DNA from: Paraburkholderia aromaticivorans
Lineage (GTDB): Bacteria; Pseudomonadota; Gammaproteobacteria; Burkholderiales; Burkholderiaceae
NCBI RefSeq assembly: GCF_012689525.1
Contig: NZ_CP051515.1
Coordinates: 3,224,001 to 3,288,000 of the forward strand
Length of the DNA: 64,000 bases
Reading direction: 5' to 3'
The notes beneath the pieces were generated by a model. That model did not search any database, had not been told where the DNA came from, and saw only the letters and a program-made list of their open reading frames with translations. Positions 53,640 through 63,252 of the stretch are shown in pieces; within the stretch, counting starts at the first letter, position 1; the number at the start of each line of letters is the position of its first letter. The translations under genes were made by a program, and so were the position numbers.

Positions 53640-54101
53640 TTACGCGGGGCGGCGCTTTGCCGCCGCCTGGTGGATTGCCGCCCGTACCCGGGGGTAGGTG
53701 CCGCAACGGCACACGATGTGCGACATCGCCGCGTCGATGTCGGCGTCGGTCGGCTTGGGAGTGTGCCTGAGCAGCGCACAGGCCGCCATCAATTGCGCGC
53801 TCTGGCAATAGCCGCACTGCACCACGTCGAGATCGATCCACGCGGTCTTCAATGCTTGTGCTTCAGGACCCTGCAAACCCTCAATGGTCGTGATCTTCTG
53901 CGTGTGCAGGCTCGACATGAGCGTCTGGCAGGCGAAGCCCGGTTCGCCGTCCACATGAATCGTGCACGCGCCGCAAATCCCCACGCCGCAGCCGAACTTG
54001 GTGCCGGTCATGCCGAGTTCACAACGCAGCACCCACAGAAGCGGCATGTCCGGCTCGCTCTGTACCGCCACCGCCCGGCCGTTGATGTTCAGTGATCCCA
54101 T
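53640..54101 (-). CDS. iorA: (2Fe-2S)-binding subunit of isoquinoline 1-oxidoreductase-type enzyme
   Basis: Small iron-sulphur subunit of 153 residues of a xanthine-oxidase-family molybdenum hydroxylase. The N-terminal plant-ferredoxin cluster is in TKFGCGVGICGACTIHVDGE with a fourth Cys in GFACQTLMSS. The C-terminal helical cluster has VVQCGYCQSAQLMAA and IVCRCGTYPRVRAAI. It passes electrons from the molybdopterin subunit encoded 49 bp upstream. There is no FAD subunit, as in isoquinoline 1-oxidoreductase and related aldehyde dehydrogenases that use a cytochrome acceptor. Confidence 0.9.
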   Translation of the reverse strand: MGSLNINGRAVAVQSEPDMPLLWVLRCELGMTGTKFGCGVGICGACTIHVDGEPGFACQTLMSSLHTQKITTIEGLQGPEAQALKTAWIDLDVVQCGYCQSAQLMAACALLRHTPKPTDADIDAAMSHIVCRCGTYPRVRAAIHQAAAKRRPA

Positions 54102-54150
54102 CGGCTGTCTCCTTCGTTCTTACTACCTGCGTTTTTTGATTCGGCGTGCT

Positions 54151-56421
54151 TTACGCGAGCTTCAACGGCAACGAGCGCAAGCGCTGGCCGGTCAGCTTGA
54201 ACACCGCATTGGCCACTGCCGGCGCGACCGGCGGCACGCCCGCTTCGCCCACGCCTTGCGGATGCAGTTGGCTCGGCACGATGTCCGTGTCGATCACCGG
54301 GCAATCGTCGATCCGCACGACCGGGAAATCCAGAAAGTTTTTCTGCTGCACCTGGCCATCGACGAGCGTGATCTCGTCCTGCAACGCGGTGGATAAACCG
54401 AAGACGACCGCGCTCTCCATCTGCTGACGGATCAGATTCGGATTCACTGGCAGACCGCAATCGATCACGCAGACCACCCGATGCACACGAATCTTCTTAC
54501 CCGGCCCGATCGACACCTCCGCGACCTGCGCAACCACGCTGCCGAACGCCTCGTGCAGCGCGACGCCCCGCGCGCGCGGCGCGCCGTCGGCGGCATGTGT
54601 CAGCGGATGCTCCCAGTCCGACAAAGCCGCCACGCGTTTTAACACCGCGAGATGCCGCGGATGCTGCTCGAGCAGCGCGGCGCGAAACGCAATCGGGTCT
54701 TTACCGGTCGCTACCGCGAGTTCATCGGTAAAGCCCTCGGTGAAAAACGCCTGATGCGAGTGACCCACCGAACGCCAGAACCCGACCGGCACCGGCAATT
54801 CGACGATCTTGTGCGCGACGCGCGCAGCGGGCCATTCGTAGGGCTGATCGAACGCGCCTTCGCAGGTGGTCTTGTCGATGGGAATGCGCGGCGCGCCGTA
54901 GTAGCGCGCGAGCGCTTCCGGCACGATCGCCTGACTCGCCGATGTGGCCTGCCACGCCACCAGTTTGCCGTCGTTGTCGAAACCGGCCTTCAGCCGCGAC
55001 AGGCACGCCGGACGATAGAAGTCGTGGGTGAAATCCTGGGCTCGCGACCAAAGGGTTTGCACCGGGCGGCCGCCGCCCTCGCGCGCAATCGCCGCGGCCT
55101 GGGCGATGAAATCCAGTTCCAGGCGACGTCCGAACGCGCCGCCGAGCAGAAGCGTTTGCACGTCGACTTTGTCCGCGTCGAGGTCCAGCACTTTCGCCAC
55201 ATGGTGCCGCGCGAGGCCGGGCATTTGCGTGGAGACCCAGACGGTGGCCGCGCCGTCCGCGACCTGCACAGTGCAGTTAAGCGGCTCGACTGCGCCATGC
55301 GCGAGATACGGCGCGCGATATTCGGCGCTGACAGTGCGCACCGCGCGGCTCAACGCGGCGTCGACGTCGCCCAAGTGGTAGTAGGCGTGGCCGCCGCTGT
55401 CGTCGAGTGCTTGCGCAAGGCGGCGGTCCACGTCCGCGTTCGAGAGCTTCGCTGCCGGGCCGTCATGCCAGGTCACGTCGATGGCGGCGACCGCGTTGAT
55501 CGCGCGAAACGGGTTGTCGGCGATCACCGCGACGCCGCCGGTACCGCCGCTGTACGGCGCGACGGCGAACGCCTTGATGAAGCCCGGCATTTTGCCGGCG
55601 GCCGTCGCGTCGAACTTTGCCACCGAGCCGCCCAGCGTTGGACACATCTCGACGCTCGCGTAGAGCAGGCCGTCCGGCAGCACGTCGATACCGAAGCGCG
55701 CCGTGCCGTTGATCTTCGACGCCGCTTCGATACGGCGCAGCGGTTTGCCGATCAGCTTGAAGTCGGCGGGATCTTTCAGCGTCACCTTGCGCGGCAGCGC
55801 CTGCTGCGCGGCCATCGACGACAATTCACCGAAGCTCGCCTTATGCCCCGACGGGTGCAGCACCTGACCGCCTTCAGCGCGGCATTCACCGGGCGGCACT
55901 TTCCATTGCGCGGCCGCCGCGCCGATGAGCATGGCGCGGGCCGAGGCGCCGGCTTCGCGCATCGGCGTCCATAGATCATTGATGCTCGATGAACCGCCCG
56001 TCATCATCGTGCCGGCTTCGCGCACCAGCTTGCGGGTCATCCAGACGGTGGCGCGTTTGACGGTGCTGTCGTCGTCAGGGCGAAACGGCAAGTCGTCGAT
56101 GATGCTTTGCACGCTGTTATAGATCTTGTCGATGGGCGAGTCTTCGACGCGCACTCGCGACCAGTCGGCGTCCAGTTCTTCGGCGAGCAGCATCGCGAGG
56201 CCGGTGTGGATGCCCTGGCCCATTTCCGCCTTGCACATCATGATCGTCACGCTATTGTCGGCGGCAATCTTGACCCAGCCGTTGAGCGCCACTTGCGTGC
56301 CTTGCGCCGGCAGCGGCATGGACGTGGTCAAACGCTGCCCCGGCGGCAACACCGACCACCCGACCAGCAACACGCCGACAGCGCCGGCGCCGCCGAGCAG
56401 AAAGGTTCTGCGTTTCAACAT
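54151..56421 (-). CDS. iorB: Molybdopterin-binding subunit of isoquinoline 1-oxidoreductase-type enzyme
   Basis: Large subunit of 756 residues. A twin-arginine signal (KRRTFLLGGAGAVGVLLVGW) sends the folded enzyme across or into the membrane. Cofactor motifs are MMCKAEMGQGIHTGLAMLLA near residue 60, LGGAFGRRLELDFIAQA, GFWRSVGHSHQAFFTEGFTD and the catalytic Glu in QGVGEAGVPPVAPAVANA near the C-terminus. The Ser-free GGAFGRR loop matches IorB-like enzymes. Substrate unknown: N-heterocycles or aldehydes. It precedes iorA, and its upstream region has a long palindrome and a G-rich tract. Confidence 0.9.
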   Translation of the reverse strand: MLKRRTFLLGGAGAVGVLLVGWSVLPPGQRLTTSMPLPAQGTQVALNGWVKIAADNSVTIMMCKAEMGQGIHTGLAMLLAEELDADWSRVRVEDSPIDKIYNSVQSIIDDLPFRPDDDSTVKRATVWMTRKLVREAGTMMTGGSSSINDLWTPMREAGASARAMLIGAAAAQWKVPPGECRAEGGQVLHPSGHKASFGELSSMAAQQALPRKVTLKDPADFKLIGKPLRRIEAASKINGTARFGIDVLPDGLLYASVEMCPTLGGSVAKFDATAAGKMPGFIKAFAVAPYSGGTGGVAVIADNPFRAINAVAAIDVTWHDGPAAKLSNADVDRRLAQALDDSGGHAYYHLGDVDAALSRAVRTVSAEYRAPYLAHGAVEPLNCTVQVADGAATVWVSTQMPGLARHHVAKVLDLDADKVDVQTLLLGGAFGRRLELDFIAQAAAIAREGGGRPVQTLWSRAQDFTHDFYRPACLSRLKAGFDNDGKLVAWQATSASQAIVPEALARYYGAPRIPIDKTTCEGAFDQPYEWPAARVAHKIVELPVPVGFWRSVGHSHQAFFTEGFTDELAVATGKDPIAFRAALLEQHPRHLAVLKRVAALSDWEHPLTHAADGAPRARGVALHEAFGSVVAQVAEVSIGPGKKIRVHRVVCVIDCGLPVNPNLIRQQMESAVVFGLSTALQDEITLVDGQVQQKNFLDFPVVRIDDCPVIDTDIVPSQLHPQGVGEAGVPPVAPAVANAVFKLTGQRLRSLPLKLA

Positions 56422-56526
56422 GGCATGGTTCGATCAGCTTGCACGATGGCTGGGAAGCTGTGAAAGCGCGGGTCGGCGCCTGGCGTTGTTCCTCGGAATA
56501 GTAATAAGACGGGGGAGCGGATGTGG

Positions 56527-56550
56527 GACTTAAATGCGTGCGTTTAAGTC
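56527..56550. promoter_or_regulatory. 24-bp palindrome upstream of iorB
   Basis: GACTTAAA (56527-56534) and TTTAAGTC (56543-56550) are perfect 8-bp arms around TGCGTGCG. It lies about 106-130 bp upstream of the iorB start, a reasonable distance for an activator or repressor site. No regulator gene is adjacent. Confidence 0.5.
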
Positions 56551-56560
56551 AGGGCGGCTT

Positions 56561-56607
56561 GGGGCGGGGGATGAGGAGGATGGCGGGGATGGGGGGTTGT
56601 CGTGGGG
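56561..56607 (+). other. G-rich tract with quadruplex potential
   Basis: Runs of four, five, four, six and four G occur at 56561-56564, 56566-56570, 56585-56588, 56591-56596 and 56604-56607. Four such runs with mostly short loops can fold into a G-quadruplex on the plus strand. Confidence 0.5.
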
Positions 56608-56775
56608 TGTTTCATTAAATGGGGAAGAGCAGGACAGAGTGGATTAGCCGGCACGTCCTATATGCGACGTCATCGGCTTTCTGATCTGGCTCAAATGTAG
56701 GCTGCGCGGAGCCCGCAAAACCGTGAGTTCAGAACAAAAATAGCGACTTCATCAAATTTTGCCGACCACCTTTTC

Positions 56776-56794
56776 ATACAAATTTTTGTATAAT
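56776..56794 (+). promoter_or_regulatory. Toxin-antitoxin promoter with overlapping operator
   Basis: A consensus -10, TATAAT, is at 56789-56794. It is overlapped by ATACAAA-TT-TTTGTAT (56776-56791), a perfect 7-bp inverted repeat. No good -35 was seen at normal spacing. The -10 ends five bases before the toxin ATG, so transcription should begin at or next to that A. Binding of the antitoxin to the repeat would block the promoter. Confidence 0.75.
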
Positions 56795-56799
56795 CATAA

Positions 56800-57135
56800 A
56801 TGATCGATGCGAAGCCACTCAACTTCTGCGGTAGCTCTCTGGACGACTTGCGCGAGTTCCCGCTTTCGGCGCGACGCGACGCCGGCCACCAACTCGATCA
56901 GGTCCAGCGCGGTCGCGATCCCGACGACTGGAAACCCATGAATACGATAGGCCCGGGCGCACGGGAAATTCGGATTCGCGACGCAAACGGTGCATTTCGG
57001 ATCATTTACGTCGCAAAATTTGGAGACGCAATCTACGTGCTGCATTGCTTCCAGAAAAAGACGCAAAAGATCGGCAAAGCGGATCTGGAACTCGCCACCA
57101 AGCGTTACCGCGAAATGAAAGAGGCTAAGGCATGA
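56800..57135 (+). CDS. HigB/Gp49-type toxin of a type II toxin-antitoxin pair
   Basis: RelE/HigB-superfamily protein of 111 residues (phage Gp49-like). Family features are LNFCGSSLDDLREFPLSARR, the AGHQLDQVQRGRDPDDWKPM stretch, GPGAREIRIRDANGAFRIIY and YVLHCFQKKTQKIGKADLEL. Such toxins cleave mRNA on the ribosome. The ATG at 56800 lies at the expected transcription start, so the message is probably leaderless. Toxin precedes antitoxin, as in higBA, and the two genes overlap by 4 bp. Confidence 0.87.
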   Translation: MIDAKPLNFCGSSLDDLREFPLSARRDAGHQLDQVQRGRDPDDWKPMNTIGPGAREIRIRDANGAFRIIYVAKFGDAIYVLHCFQKKTQKIGKADLELATKRYREMKEAKA

Positions 57136-57557
57136 GCAATCAAACTTTTTCGAGCGTCTGGGACGCTATCGAAGACACGCCCGAGCAGGCGGAGAACATG
57201 AAGCTTCGCTCGGTGCTGATGATGGCGATCAAAGACCATATCACCCGCACCGGCATGAGTCAGGCGGAAGCGGCCAAGCGCTTCTGCGTCACCCAGCCGC
57301 GCGTGTCCGACCTCATACGCGGGAAGATCAATCTGTTCGCGCTCGACGCGTTGGTCAACATGGCGGTCGCGGCGGACATGCGCATCGAGATGCGCGTGCT
57401 GGACGCCCCATTGAAACGCAACTCCAGCGATAAAACCGCGGCCCGCAAGAAGCCTGCTGCAACCGCAAAGAAACCGGCAACAGTGAAGAAGCCAACCGAA
57501 AAGGGACCCACACGGCGTAGCAAACTCGGCGCCGCCGTCGCCGTGCTGGTGCGCTGA
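57132..57557 (+). CDS. XRE/HigA-type antitoxin with basic C-terminal tail
   Basis: Antitoxin of 141 residues. Residues 1-95 hold an N-terminal toxin-contact segment (FSSVWDAIEDTPEQAENMKL) and an XRE helix-turn-helix (MSQAEAAKRFCVTQPRVSDL, then IRGKINLFALDALVNMA). The last 45 residues are Lys/Ala/Pro/Thr-rich (for example AARKKPAATAKKPATVKKPT), like histone H1 or bacterial H1-like proteins, and absent from most HigA proteins. It probably neutralises the toxin and represses the operon through the palindrome over the -10. Confidence 0.88.
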   Translation: MSNQTFSSVWDAIEDTPEQAENMKLRSVLMMAIKDHITRTGMSQAEAAKRFCVTQPRVSDLIRGKINLFALDALVNMAVAADMRIEMRVLDAPLKRNSSDKTAARKKPAATAKKPATVKKPTEKGPTRRSKLGAAVAVLVR

Positions 57558-57622
57558 TAGGTAGCTCGCGCGTCGCCTCAGCGGAAAGCAGACGCGCCGC
57601 CGCACTTCCCCGCCTTCTACTT

Positions 57623-58822
57623 TCACCGCCGGTTCGACCCCGACACGACATCGATCCACACGGCCAGCACGAGAATGCTGCCCTTCACGATCATCTGCCA
57701 ATAAGCGTCGACGTCGAGCATCGACATGCCGTTGTCGAGGCTCGCCATCACGAGCGCGCCGATCAGCGCGCCGTAGACCGTGCCGGAACCGCCGCGCATC
57801 GACGTTCCACCGATAAAGCACGCGGCAATCGCATCGAGTTCGCCCATCGATCCCGCCGATGGCGAACCCGCAGCCAGCCGCGCCGTATTGACGATACCGC
57901 CGAACGCGCACATCAGCCCCATCAGCGCGAAGATCGCCAACTTCACGCGATTGGTGTTCACGCCCGAAAGCCGGGTCGCTTCGAGGTTCGAACCGACCGC
58001 GTAGATGCGCCGCCCGAACACGGTCTGCGTGGCAATCCACGTGAAGATACCCAGCAGCGCGAGCAGCAACAGAACCGGCACCGGAATACCGCCGTACCGA
58101 TCGAGCGTCGCAACGAAACCCGCGAGAATCACGCCCGCGCCGACCACCTTCACGACGTCCTGCCAGAACGGCACCACCCGCAATTGATAGCGCTCTCGAT
58201 TACGGCGCTGCCGTATCGTCAGAAACGCCAGCAGCAGAAACAGCACCACCGCGAGCGTATCGCCCGCGAGCCGCGGCAAATACCCTTGGCCGACGAACAC
58301 GAAACTCTCCGACACCGGCGCAATCGTCGAGCCGCCTGTCACGCCGAGCAGAATGCCCCGATACGCGAGCATGCCGCCGAGCCCGACAATGAACGAAGGC
58401 ACGCGCCGGTAGGTCGACCACCATCCGTTGAACATGCCGACCAGCACGCCGAGCAGCATCACCACCGGCAACGTGACGCCGATCGGCCAGTGACGGTTGA
58501 CGTCGAGTATCGCCGCCACACCGCCGAGCAATCCGAGCAACGATCCGACCGACAGATCGATCTCGCCGGCGATGATCACGAACACCATTCCGCACGCGAG
58601 CATGCCGGTAATCGACATCTGCCGCAGCAGGTTCGACAGATTGCGCGGCGTGACGAACGCACCGTGCGTGAGCGCCGAAAAGAAAATCCAGATCGCGGCC
58701 ACGGCGATCAGCAGCGCGAGAATCTTGTAGCGCGCGAACAGTTGCTGAATGCGCTGCGGACCGCCGAATGCGCCTCGCGGCGCGGCTTCGTCGGCGCGTT
58801 GGGAAGTAACGTCGGGGGTCAT
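57623..58822 (-). CDS. xylH: D-xylose ABC transporter permease
   Basis: Ribose/xylose-type ABC permease of 399 residues with about ten or more helices. It has the EAA-like membrane motifs [20 protein letters not shown] and [20 protein letters not shown], then [20 protein letters not shown] and [20 protein letters not shown]. The last gene of xylAFGH; its ATG overlaps the xylG stop. The length and the long central loop match XylH rather than RbsC. Confidence 0.92.
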   Translation of the reverse strand: MTPDVTSQRADEAAPRGAFGGPQRIQQLFARYKILALLIAVAAIWIFFSALTHGAFVTPRNLSNLLRQMSITGMLACGMVFVIIAGEIDLSVGSLLGLLGGVAAILDVNRHWPIGVTLPVVMLLGVLVGMFNGWWSTYRRVPSFIVGLGGMLAYRGILLGVTGGSTIAPVSESFVFVGQGYLPRLAGDTLAVVLFLLLAFLTIRQRRNRERYQLRVVPFWQDVVKVVGAGVILAGFVATLDRYGGIPVPVLLLLALLGIFTWIATQTVFGRRIYAVGSNLEATRLSGVNTNRVKLAIFALMGLMCAFGGIVNTARLAAGSPSAGSMGELDAIAACFIGGTSMRGGSGTVYGALIGALVMASLDNGMSMLDVDAYWQMIVKGSILVLAVWIDVVSGSNRR

Positions 58823-60378
58823 GCGGCACTCGCTGCGGTTGGGTTCGGGGATCGCTGCACGGGACGGATCGCGGCGCTGAGAATGTCCTCCTGCGTGAGG
58901 CCGTCGTTGACGAAATCGCCTCGCAACTCGCCTTCGCCGATCACCAGCACGCGATCGCTGATGCCGAGCACTTCGGGTAATTCGGAGGACACCATCACGA
59001 TCGACATGCCGCGCTGCGCCAGTTGAAGGATCAGCTTGTAGATTTCATATTTCGCGCCGACGTCGACGCCACGCGTGGGCTCGTCGAGAATCAGCACTTT
59101 CGGATTGGTCAGCAACATGCGTGTCAGCACGGCCTTTTGCTGATTGCCGCCCGACAGACTCGCAATCGACAACATGGGATGCGCGGCGCGCACCGAAAGC
59201 CGCTTCATTTCCGTGTGAATCGTATCGAGTTCAGCAGCGGAGTCGATTCGCCCACCCGATGCAAAGCGCTGCAACACCGCCAGCGTGATGTTGTGGCCGA
59301 CGCTCAGCCCCGGCACGATGCCGTGGCGTTTGCGATCTTCCGGCACCATGCCGATGCCCGCGCGAATCGCATCGACGGGCGCGCGAATCTTGAGCGGCTT
59401 GCCGTCCATCACCACGGTCGCCTCGCTCACGCCGGGATACGCGCCGAAGATCGCCTGCATCAACTCCGTGCGCCCCGCGCCGACCAGACCGGCCACGCCG
59501 AGAATTTCACCATGCCGCAGCGCGAACGACACATCGTTCACACGCTTGCGACGCGGATTGGTCACATCGAAACACGTGACGTGGCGCGCTTCGAAGATCA
59601 CGTCGCCGATTGGATGCGGCTCGCGCGGAAACAGGTTCTTGATCTCCCGGCCCACCATCAGCGAAATAATGCGGTCAGTCGTGAGGGCGCGCATCGGCTC
59701 GGTCGCGACGTGACGGCCGTCGCGAATCACACTGATCGTGTCGCATACGGCCGCCACTTCATCGAGCTTGTGCGAGATATACACACAGGCCACGCCGCGC
59801 CGCTTCAGATCGCGCACGATGTCGAGCAGAATGCGGATCTCGGAAGCTGTCAGCGAAGAAGACGGTTCATCGAGAATCAGCAGCTTGGCGCGCTTGTTCA
59901 GCGCCTTCGCAATCTCGATCAACTGCTGATGGCCGCCGCCATAGTTCATCACCGGCTGCGCGGCATTGATTCCGCTAATGCCGAGTTCGCGCAACAGTTC
60001 GTCGGCGCGCTGGTACATCGCGGCGTAATTCATGCGGCCGCCGGGCAGCGTGATTTCATTGCCGAGAAAGATGTTCTCCGCCACCGACAATTCCGGCACC
60101 AGCATCAACTCCTGGTGAATGATGATGATGCCGGCGCGTTCGGTGTCGCGCACGCTGGCGGCTTTCAGCGGCTCGCCTTCCCAGATGATTTCACCGTCCC
60201 ACGTGCCCCACGGATACACGCCGGAAAGCACTTTCATCAACGTCGACTTGCCCGCGCCGTTCTCGCCGCACAGGCCCACGCACTCGCCGGGCGCGACCGT
60301 GAGGTCGATGCCGTCGAGCGCCTTCACGCCGGAAAACGCCTTGACGATGCCGCGCATCGTCATAAGAGCTTGCGTCAT
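58819..60378 (-). CDS. xylG: D-xylose ABC transporter ATP-binding protein
   Basis: Tandem-ATPase sugar importer subunit of 519 residues. The first domain has Walker [21 protein letters not shown], the signature [16 protein letters not shown] and Walker [13 protein letters not shown]. The second keeps [20 protein letters not shown] (degenerate Walker A), [17 protein letters not shown] and [20 protein letters not shown]. Asymmetry of this kind is normal for XylG/RbsA/MglA. It energises XylH and follows xylF by 79 bp. Confidence 0.93.
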   Translation of the reverse strand: MTQALMTMRGIVKAFSGVKALDGIDLTVAPGECVGLCGENGAGKSTLMKVLSGVYPWGTWDGEIIWEGEPLKAASVRDTERAGIIIIHQELMLVPELSVAENIFLGNEITLPGGRMNYAAMYQRADELLRELGISGINAAQPVMNYGGGHQQLIEIAKALNKRAKLLILDEPSSSLTASEIRILLDIVRDLKRRGVACVYISHKLDEVAAVCDTISVIRDGRHVATEPMRALTTDRIISLMVGREIKNLFPREPHPIGDVIFEARHVTCFDVTNPRRKRVNDVSFALRHGEILGVAGLVGAGRTELMQAIFGAYPGVSEATVVMDGKPLKIRAPVDAIRAGIGMVPEDRKRHGIVPGLSVGHNITLAVLQRFASGGRIDSAAELDTIHTEMKRLSVRAAHPMLSIASLSGGNQQKAVLTRMLLTNPKVLILDEPTRGVDVGAKYEIYKLILQLAQRGMSIVMVSSELPEVLGISDRVLVIGEGELRGDFVNDGLTQEDILSAAIRPVQRSPNPTAASAA

Positions 60379-60457
60379 TCGCTATGCCTCGCTGCAAGGC
60401 GCGCGGCGGCGCCGATGCGCATGACACGCATCGAGGTCCGCCGCGCACACGTTACGC

Positions 60458-61486
60458 TCATTGGCTCGCGAGCTGGGCCTGGGTATAGAAGCCGTCCTTG
60501 ACGACTACATCGACATTGCTCTTGGTGAGCAACGTGGGTTGCAGGAGCACTGTGTCGACTTTCTTCTTGCCGTTGTCGTATTGCGAGTTATAGACGGGCT
60601 TCTCGCCCTTCGCCAACGCCACGGAAAGCTTGGCCGCTTCGCCGGCAATCAGCTTCAGCGGCTTGTAGACGGTCATGGTCTGCGTGCCGGCAATCACACG
60701 CTTCACAGCCGCGAGGTCCGCGTCCTGGCCCGACACCGGCACCTTGCCTGCCATATGTTGCGCGGCGAGCGCCTGGATCGCGCCGCCTGCGGTGCCGTCG
60801 TTCGATGCGACGATCGCGTCGATCTTGTTATTATTCGCCGTCAGCGCATCTTCGACAATGCGCAGCGCCGTGGAAGCGCTCCATTCCGGCACCCACTGCT
60901 GACCGACCACTTTGATGTCGCCCCTGTCCATGGCGGGCTTCAGTATCTTGAGCTGGCCTTCGCGCAACATCTTGGCGTTGTTATCCGTCGGCGCGCCGCC
61001 GAGCAGGAAGTAGTTGCCCTTCGGCTGCGCGTTGTAGACGCCTTGCGCCTGCAATTCGCCGACCTTTTCGTTATCGAACGAGATGTAGGCGTCTACATCG
61101 GCGTCGAGAATCAGGCGGTCATATGAAACGACCTTGATGCCGGCCTTCTTCGCTTCGGCGACTACGTTGCCGAGCGTCTTTGAATTGAACGGCACGATCA
61201 CGATGACATCCACGCCGCGCGAGATCAGGTTTTCGATCTGCGAGATCTGCCGCTCTTCGCTCGCGTCGGCGGATTGCACCGACACTTTCGCGCCGAGTTT
61301 TTCCGCTGCGGCGACGAAATAGTCGCGATCGCGCGACCAGCGTTCGACGCGCAGATCGTCGATACAGAAGCCAATTTCCGGATGGTCCTTGCTTGCGTGC
61401 GCGAGCGGCGCGGCAAGCGACAGGCTGGCGAGCACCGCTCCACACACGAGCGAACTCAATACGGTACGACGCGTTGCGAATTTCAT
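60458..61486 (-). CDS. xylF: D-xylose-binding periplasmic protein
   Basis: Periplasmic sugar-binding protein of 342 residues. A signal peptide (TRRTVLSSLVCGAVLASLSL, cleaved near AHASKDHPE) precedes the XylF signature IDDLRVERWSRDRDYFVAAA. Further matches are GVDVIVIVPFNSKTLGNVVA, ADVDAYISFDNEKVGELQAQ and the ligand-contact VSGQDADLAAVKRVIAGTQT. ATG 61486 was chosen for the signal peptide. It lies between xylA and xylG, delivering xylose to XylGH. Confidence 0.94.
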   Translation of the reverse strand: MKFATRRTVLSSLVCGAVLASLSLAAPLAHASKDHPEIGFCIDDLRVERWSRDRDYFVAAAEKLGAKVSVQSADASEERQISQIENLISRGVDVIVIVPFNSKTLGNVVAEAKKAGIKVVSYDRLILDADVDAYISFDNEKVGELQAQGVYNAQPKGNYFLLGGAPTDNNAKMLREGQLKILKPAMDRGDIKVVGQQWVPEWSASTALRIVEDALTANNNKIDAIVASNDGTAGGAIQALAAQHMAGKVPVSGQDADLAAVKRVIAGTQTMTVYKPLKLIAGEAAKLSVALAKGEKPVYNSQYDNGKKKVDTVLLQPTLLTKSNVDVVVKDGFYTQAQLASQ

Positions 61487-61657
61487 CTCTGTCTCCTTCT
61501 TCTGATAGCCGGAATACCGGATTGGACGGTCCGCGCTGCGAGCCACAAGACCGGACAAGCGACAACCCAAAGCTTCCTGTTTCGCGCGGTCGACGTGGCC
61601 GCGCGATTTTTTATATGGTGTGGCTACTTTCTAATGCATTGCTGCCTGGGGCGCCGA

Positions 61658-62980
61658 TCAGCGTCCGCTGTAAATCGCCTGATTCACGATGTTTTCCATC
61701 AACTCCTGATGGCCGCTTGCGTGCTGCGGGTTCAGCCCGCGCGCCAGTGCATCCGCCGCCAATGTGGAGAGCGAATAGTCGCCGGAGAGAATCTTGCGGC
61801 CGAACTCTGCATCCCAGCCTGCGTAGCGTTGACGTTTGAATTGATCGAGACGGTCGTTTTCGACTAGCACTGCCGCGCGCTCGACGGCGAGCGCGAGGTT
61901 GTCGATCGCACCGATGTGGCCATAGAACAGATCTTCCGGATCGACACTTTGGCGCCGTACTTTCGAGTCGAAGTTCATGCCCCCGGTTGTGAAGCCGCCG
62001 TGTTTGAGAATTTCGTAGAAGGCGAGCGTCAGTTCCTCCACACTATTTGGGAATTGATCCGTGTCCCAGCCGTTTTGCGGATCGCCGCGATTCGCGTCGA
62101 CGCTGCCGAAGATACCGAGCGCATAGGCCGTGGCGATCTCGTGATGGAACGAGTGCCCCGCGAGCGTCGCGTGATTGGCCTCGATGTTCACCCGAATCTC
62201 TTTGTCGAGCCCGTGTTGCAGCAAAAAGCCATGCACGGTCGCGACGTCGTAATCGTATTGATGCTTGGTCGGTTCCTGCGGTTTGGGTTCGATCAGCAGC
62301 GCGCCTTTGAAACCAATCTTGTGCTTATGATCGACGACCATATGCAGAAAACGGGCGAGTTGATCGCGCTCACGCACGAGGTCCGTATTGAGCAAGGTGT
62401 CGTAACCTTCGCGTCCACCCCACAGTACATAGTTATCGCCGCCGAGCCGTTGCGTCGCATCGAACGCATGGCGCACCTGCGTTGCCGCAAACGCGAACAC
62501 CTCCGGATCGGGACTGGTCGCCGCGCCGGCCGCGTAACGGGGATGCGAGAACAGATTGGCCGTGCCCCACAGCAGTTTGATGCCGGTGCTCTCCTGCTTG
62601 CGCGCCAGATAATCGGCGATGCGCAAGAAGTTTTCGCTGTATTCCTTCAGGCTCGCGCCTTCGGGCGAGACGTCGGTATCGTGAAACGTGTAGTACGGCG
62701 TGCCGAGCTTCGAGAAGAATTCGAATGCGGAATCCGCTTTTTGCTGCGCCCGCTCCATCGCGTCGCCGGCTTGCTGCCAGGGACGCCGAAACGTTCCTTG
62801 CCCGAAAATATCGACACCCGGCCAGACGAACGTATGCCAGTAGCACACGGCAATGCGTAGATGTTCTTCGAGAGTCTTTCCGAGTACTCTTTTGCTTTTA
62901 TCGTAGTGGCGGTACGCAAGCGGGTTATCCGATTGAGGGCCTTCGTAGCGGATCTCGGGAATGTGTTCGAAGTAAGACAT
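61658..62980 (-). CDS. xylA: Xylose isomerase
   Basis: D-xylose isomerase of 440 residues, converting xylose to xylulose with two divalent metals. Hallmarks are [20 protein letters not shown] with the catalytic His, [55 protein letters not shown] and [18 protein letters not shown]. It is first in the xylAFGH unit and divergent from xylR. GGAGACG lies just before the ATG at 62980. No xylB is in the window. Confidence 0.96.
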   Translation of the reverse strand: MSYFEHIPEIRYEGPQSDNPLAYRHYDKSKRVLGKTLEEHLRIAVCYWHTFVWPGVDIFGQGTFRRPWQQAGDAMERAQQKADSAFEFFSKLGTPYYTFHDTDVSPEGASLKEYSENFLRIADYLARKQESTGIKLLWGTANLFSHPRYAAGAATSPDPEVFAFAATQVRHAFDATQRLGGDNYVLWGGREGYDTLLNTDLVRERDQLARFLHMVVDHKHKIGFKGALLIEPKPQEPTKHQYDYDVATVHGFLLQHGLDKEIRVNIEANHATLAGHSFHHEIATAYALGIFGSVDANRGDPQNGWDTDQFPNSVEELTLAFYEILKHGGFTTGGMNFDSKVRRQSVDPEDLFYGHIGAIDNLALAVERAAVLVENDRLDQFKRQRYAGWDAEFGRKILSGDYSLSTLAADALARGLNPQHASGHQELMENIVNQAIYSGR

Positions 62981-63073
62981 CAGCGTCTCCAGTTTATGGT
63001 GCACCGCAACCCGTGCGACGTCGCCGCGCCGGTTGACAAGGTGACCCCATGCTGCCGCTTGCACGGTGCATCG

Positions 63074-63089
63074 GCAATTGCGAAATTGC
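63074..63089. promoter_or_regulatory. Inverted repeat between xylA and xylR
   Basis: GCAATTGCGAAATTGC has perfect 6-bp arms (GCAATT/AATTGC) around GCGA, about 94 bp upstream of xylA and 164 bp upstream of xylR. It is a candidate control site for the divergent promoters. XylR usually binds direct repeats, so another factor is possible. Confidence 0.35.
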
Positions 63090-63252
63090 GCAGCGCGCTT
63101 GATGTTTCTTACCGCCCTTGATTTTGTTTCGCACCGGCGCGTGATTCGGGGCCTAGAATAACCAGACGCTTAAAACCGGTGCCGCTCGAATCGCGCACCC
63201 AACAGGAGACGAAGGCGCGGCAGGTCCAACGACCCGCGCGCCGCTCACCGCC

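Larger units (their letters stand above)
56422..56799. other. Divergent intergenic region, iorB and toxin-antitoxin promoters
   Basis: This 378-bp region carries no gene. It contains the 24-bp palindrome, the G-rich tract and, at its right end, the AT-rich toxin-antitoxin promoter, each listed separately. Composition changes sharply from G-rich to AT-rich at about 56740. Confidence 0.6.

Noticed and set aside
54652..55974. 440-codon plus-strand frame
   Set aside because: Antisense to iorB, which shows a Tat signal and molybdopterin-site motifs.
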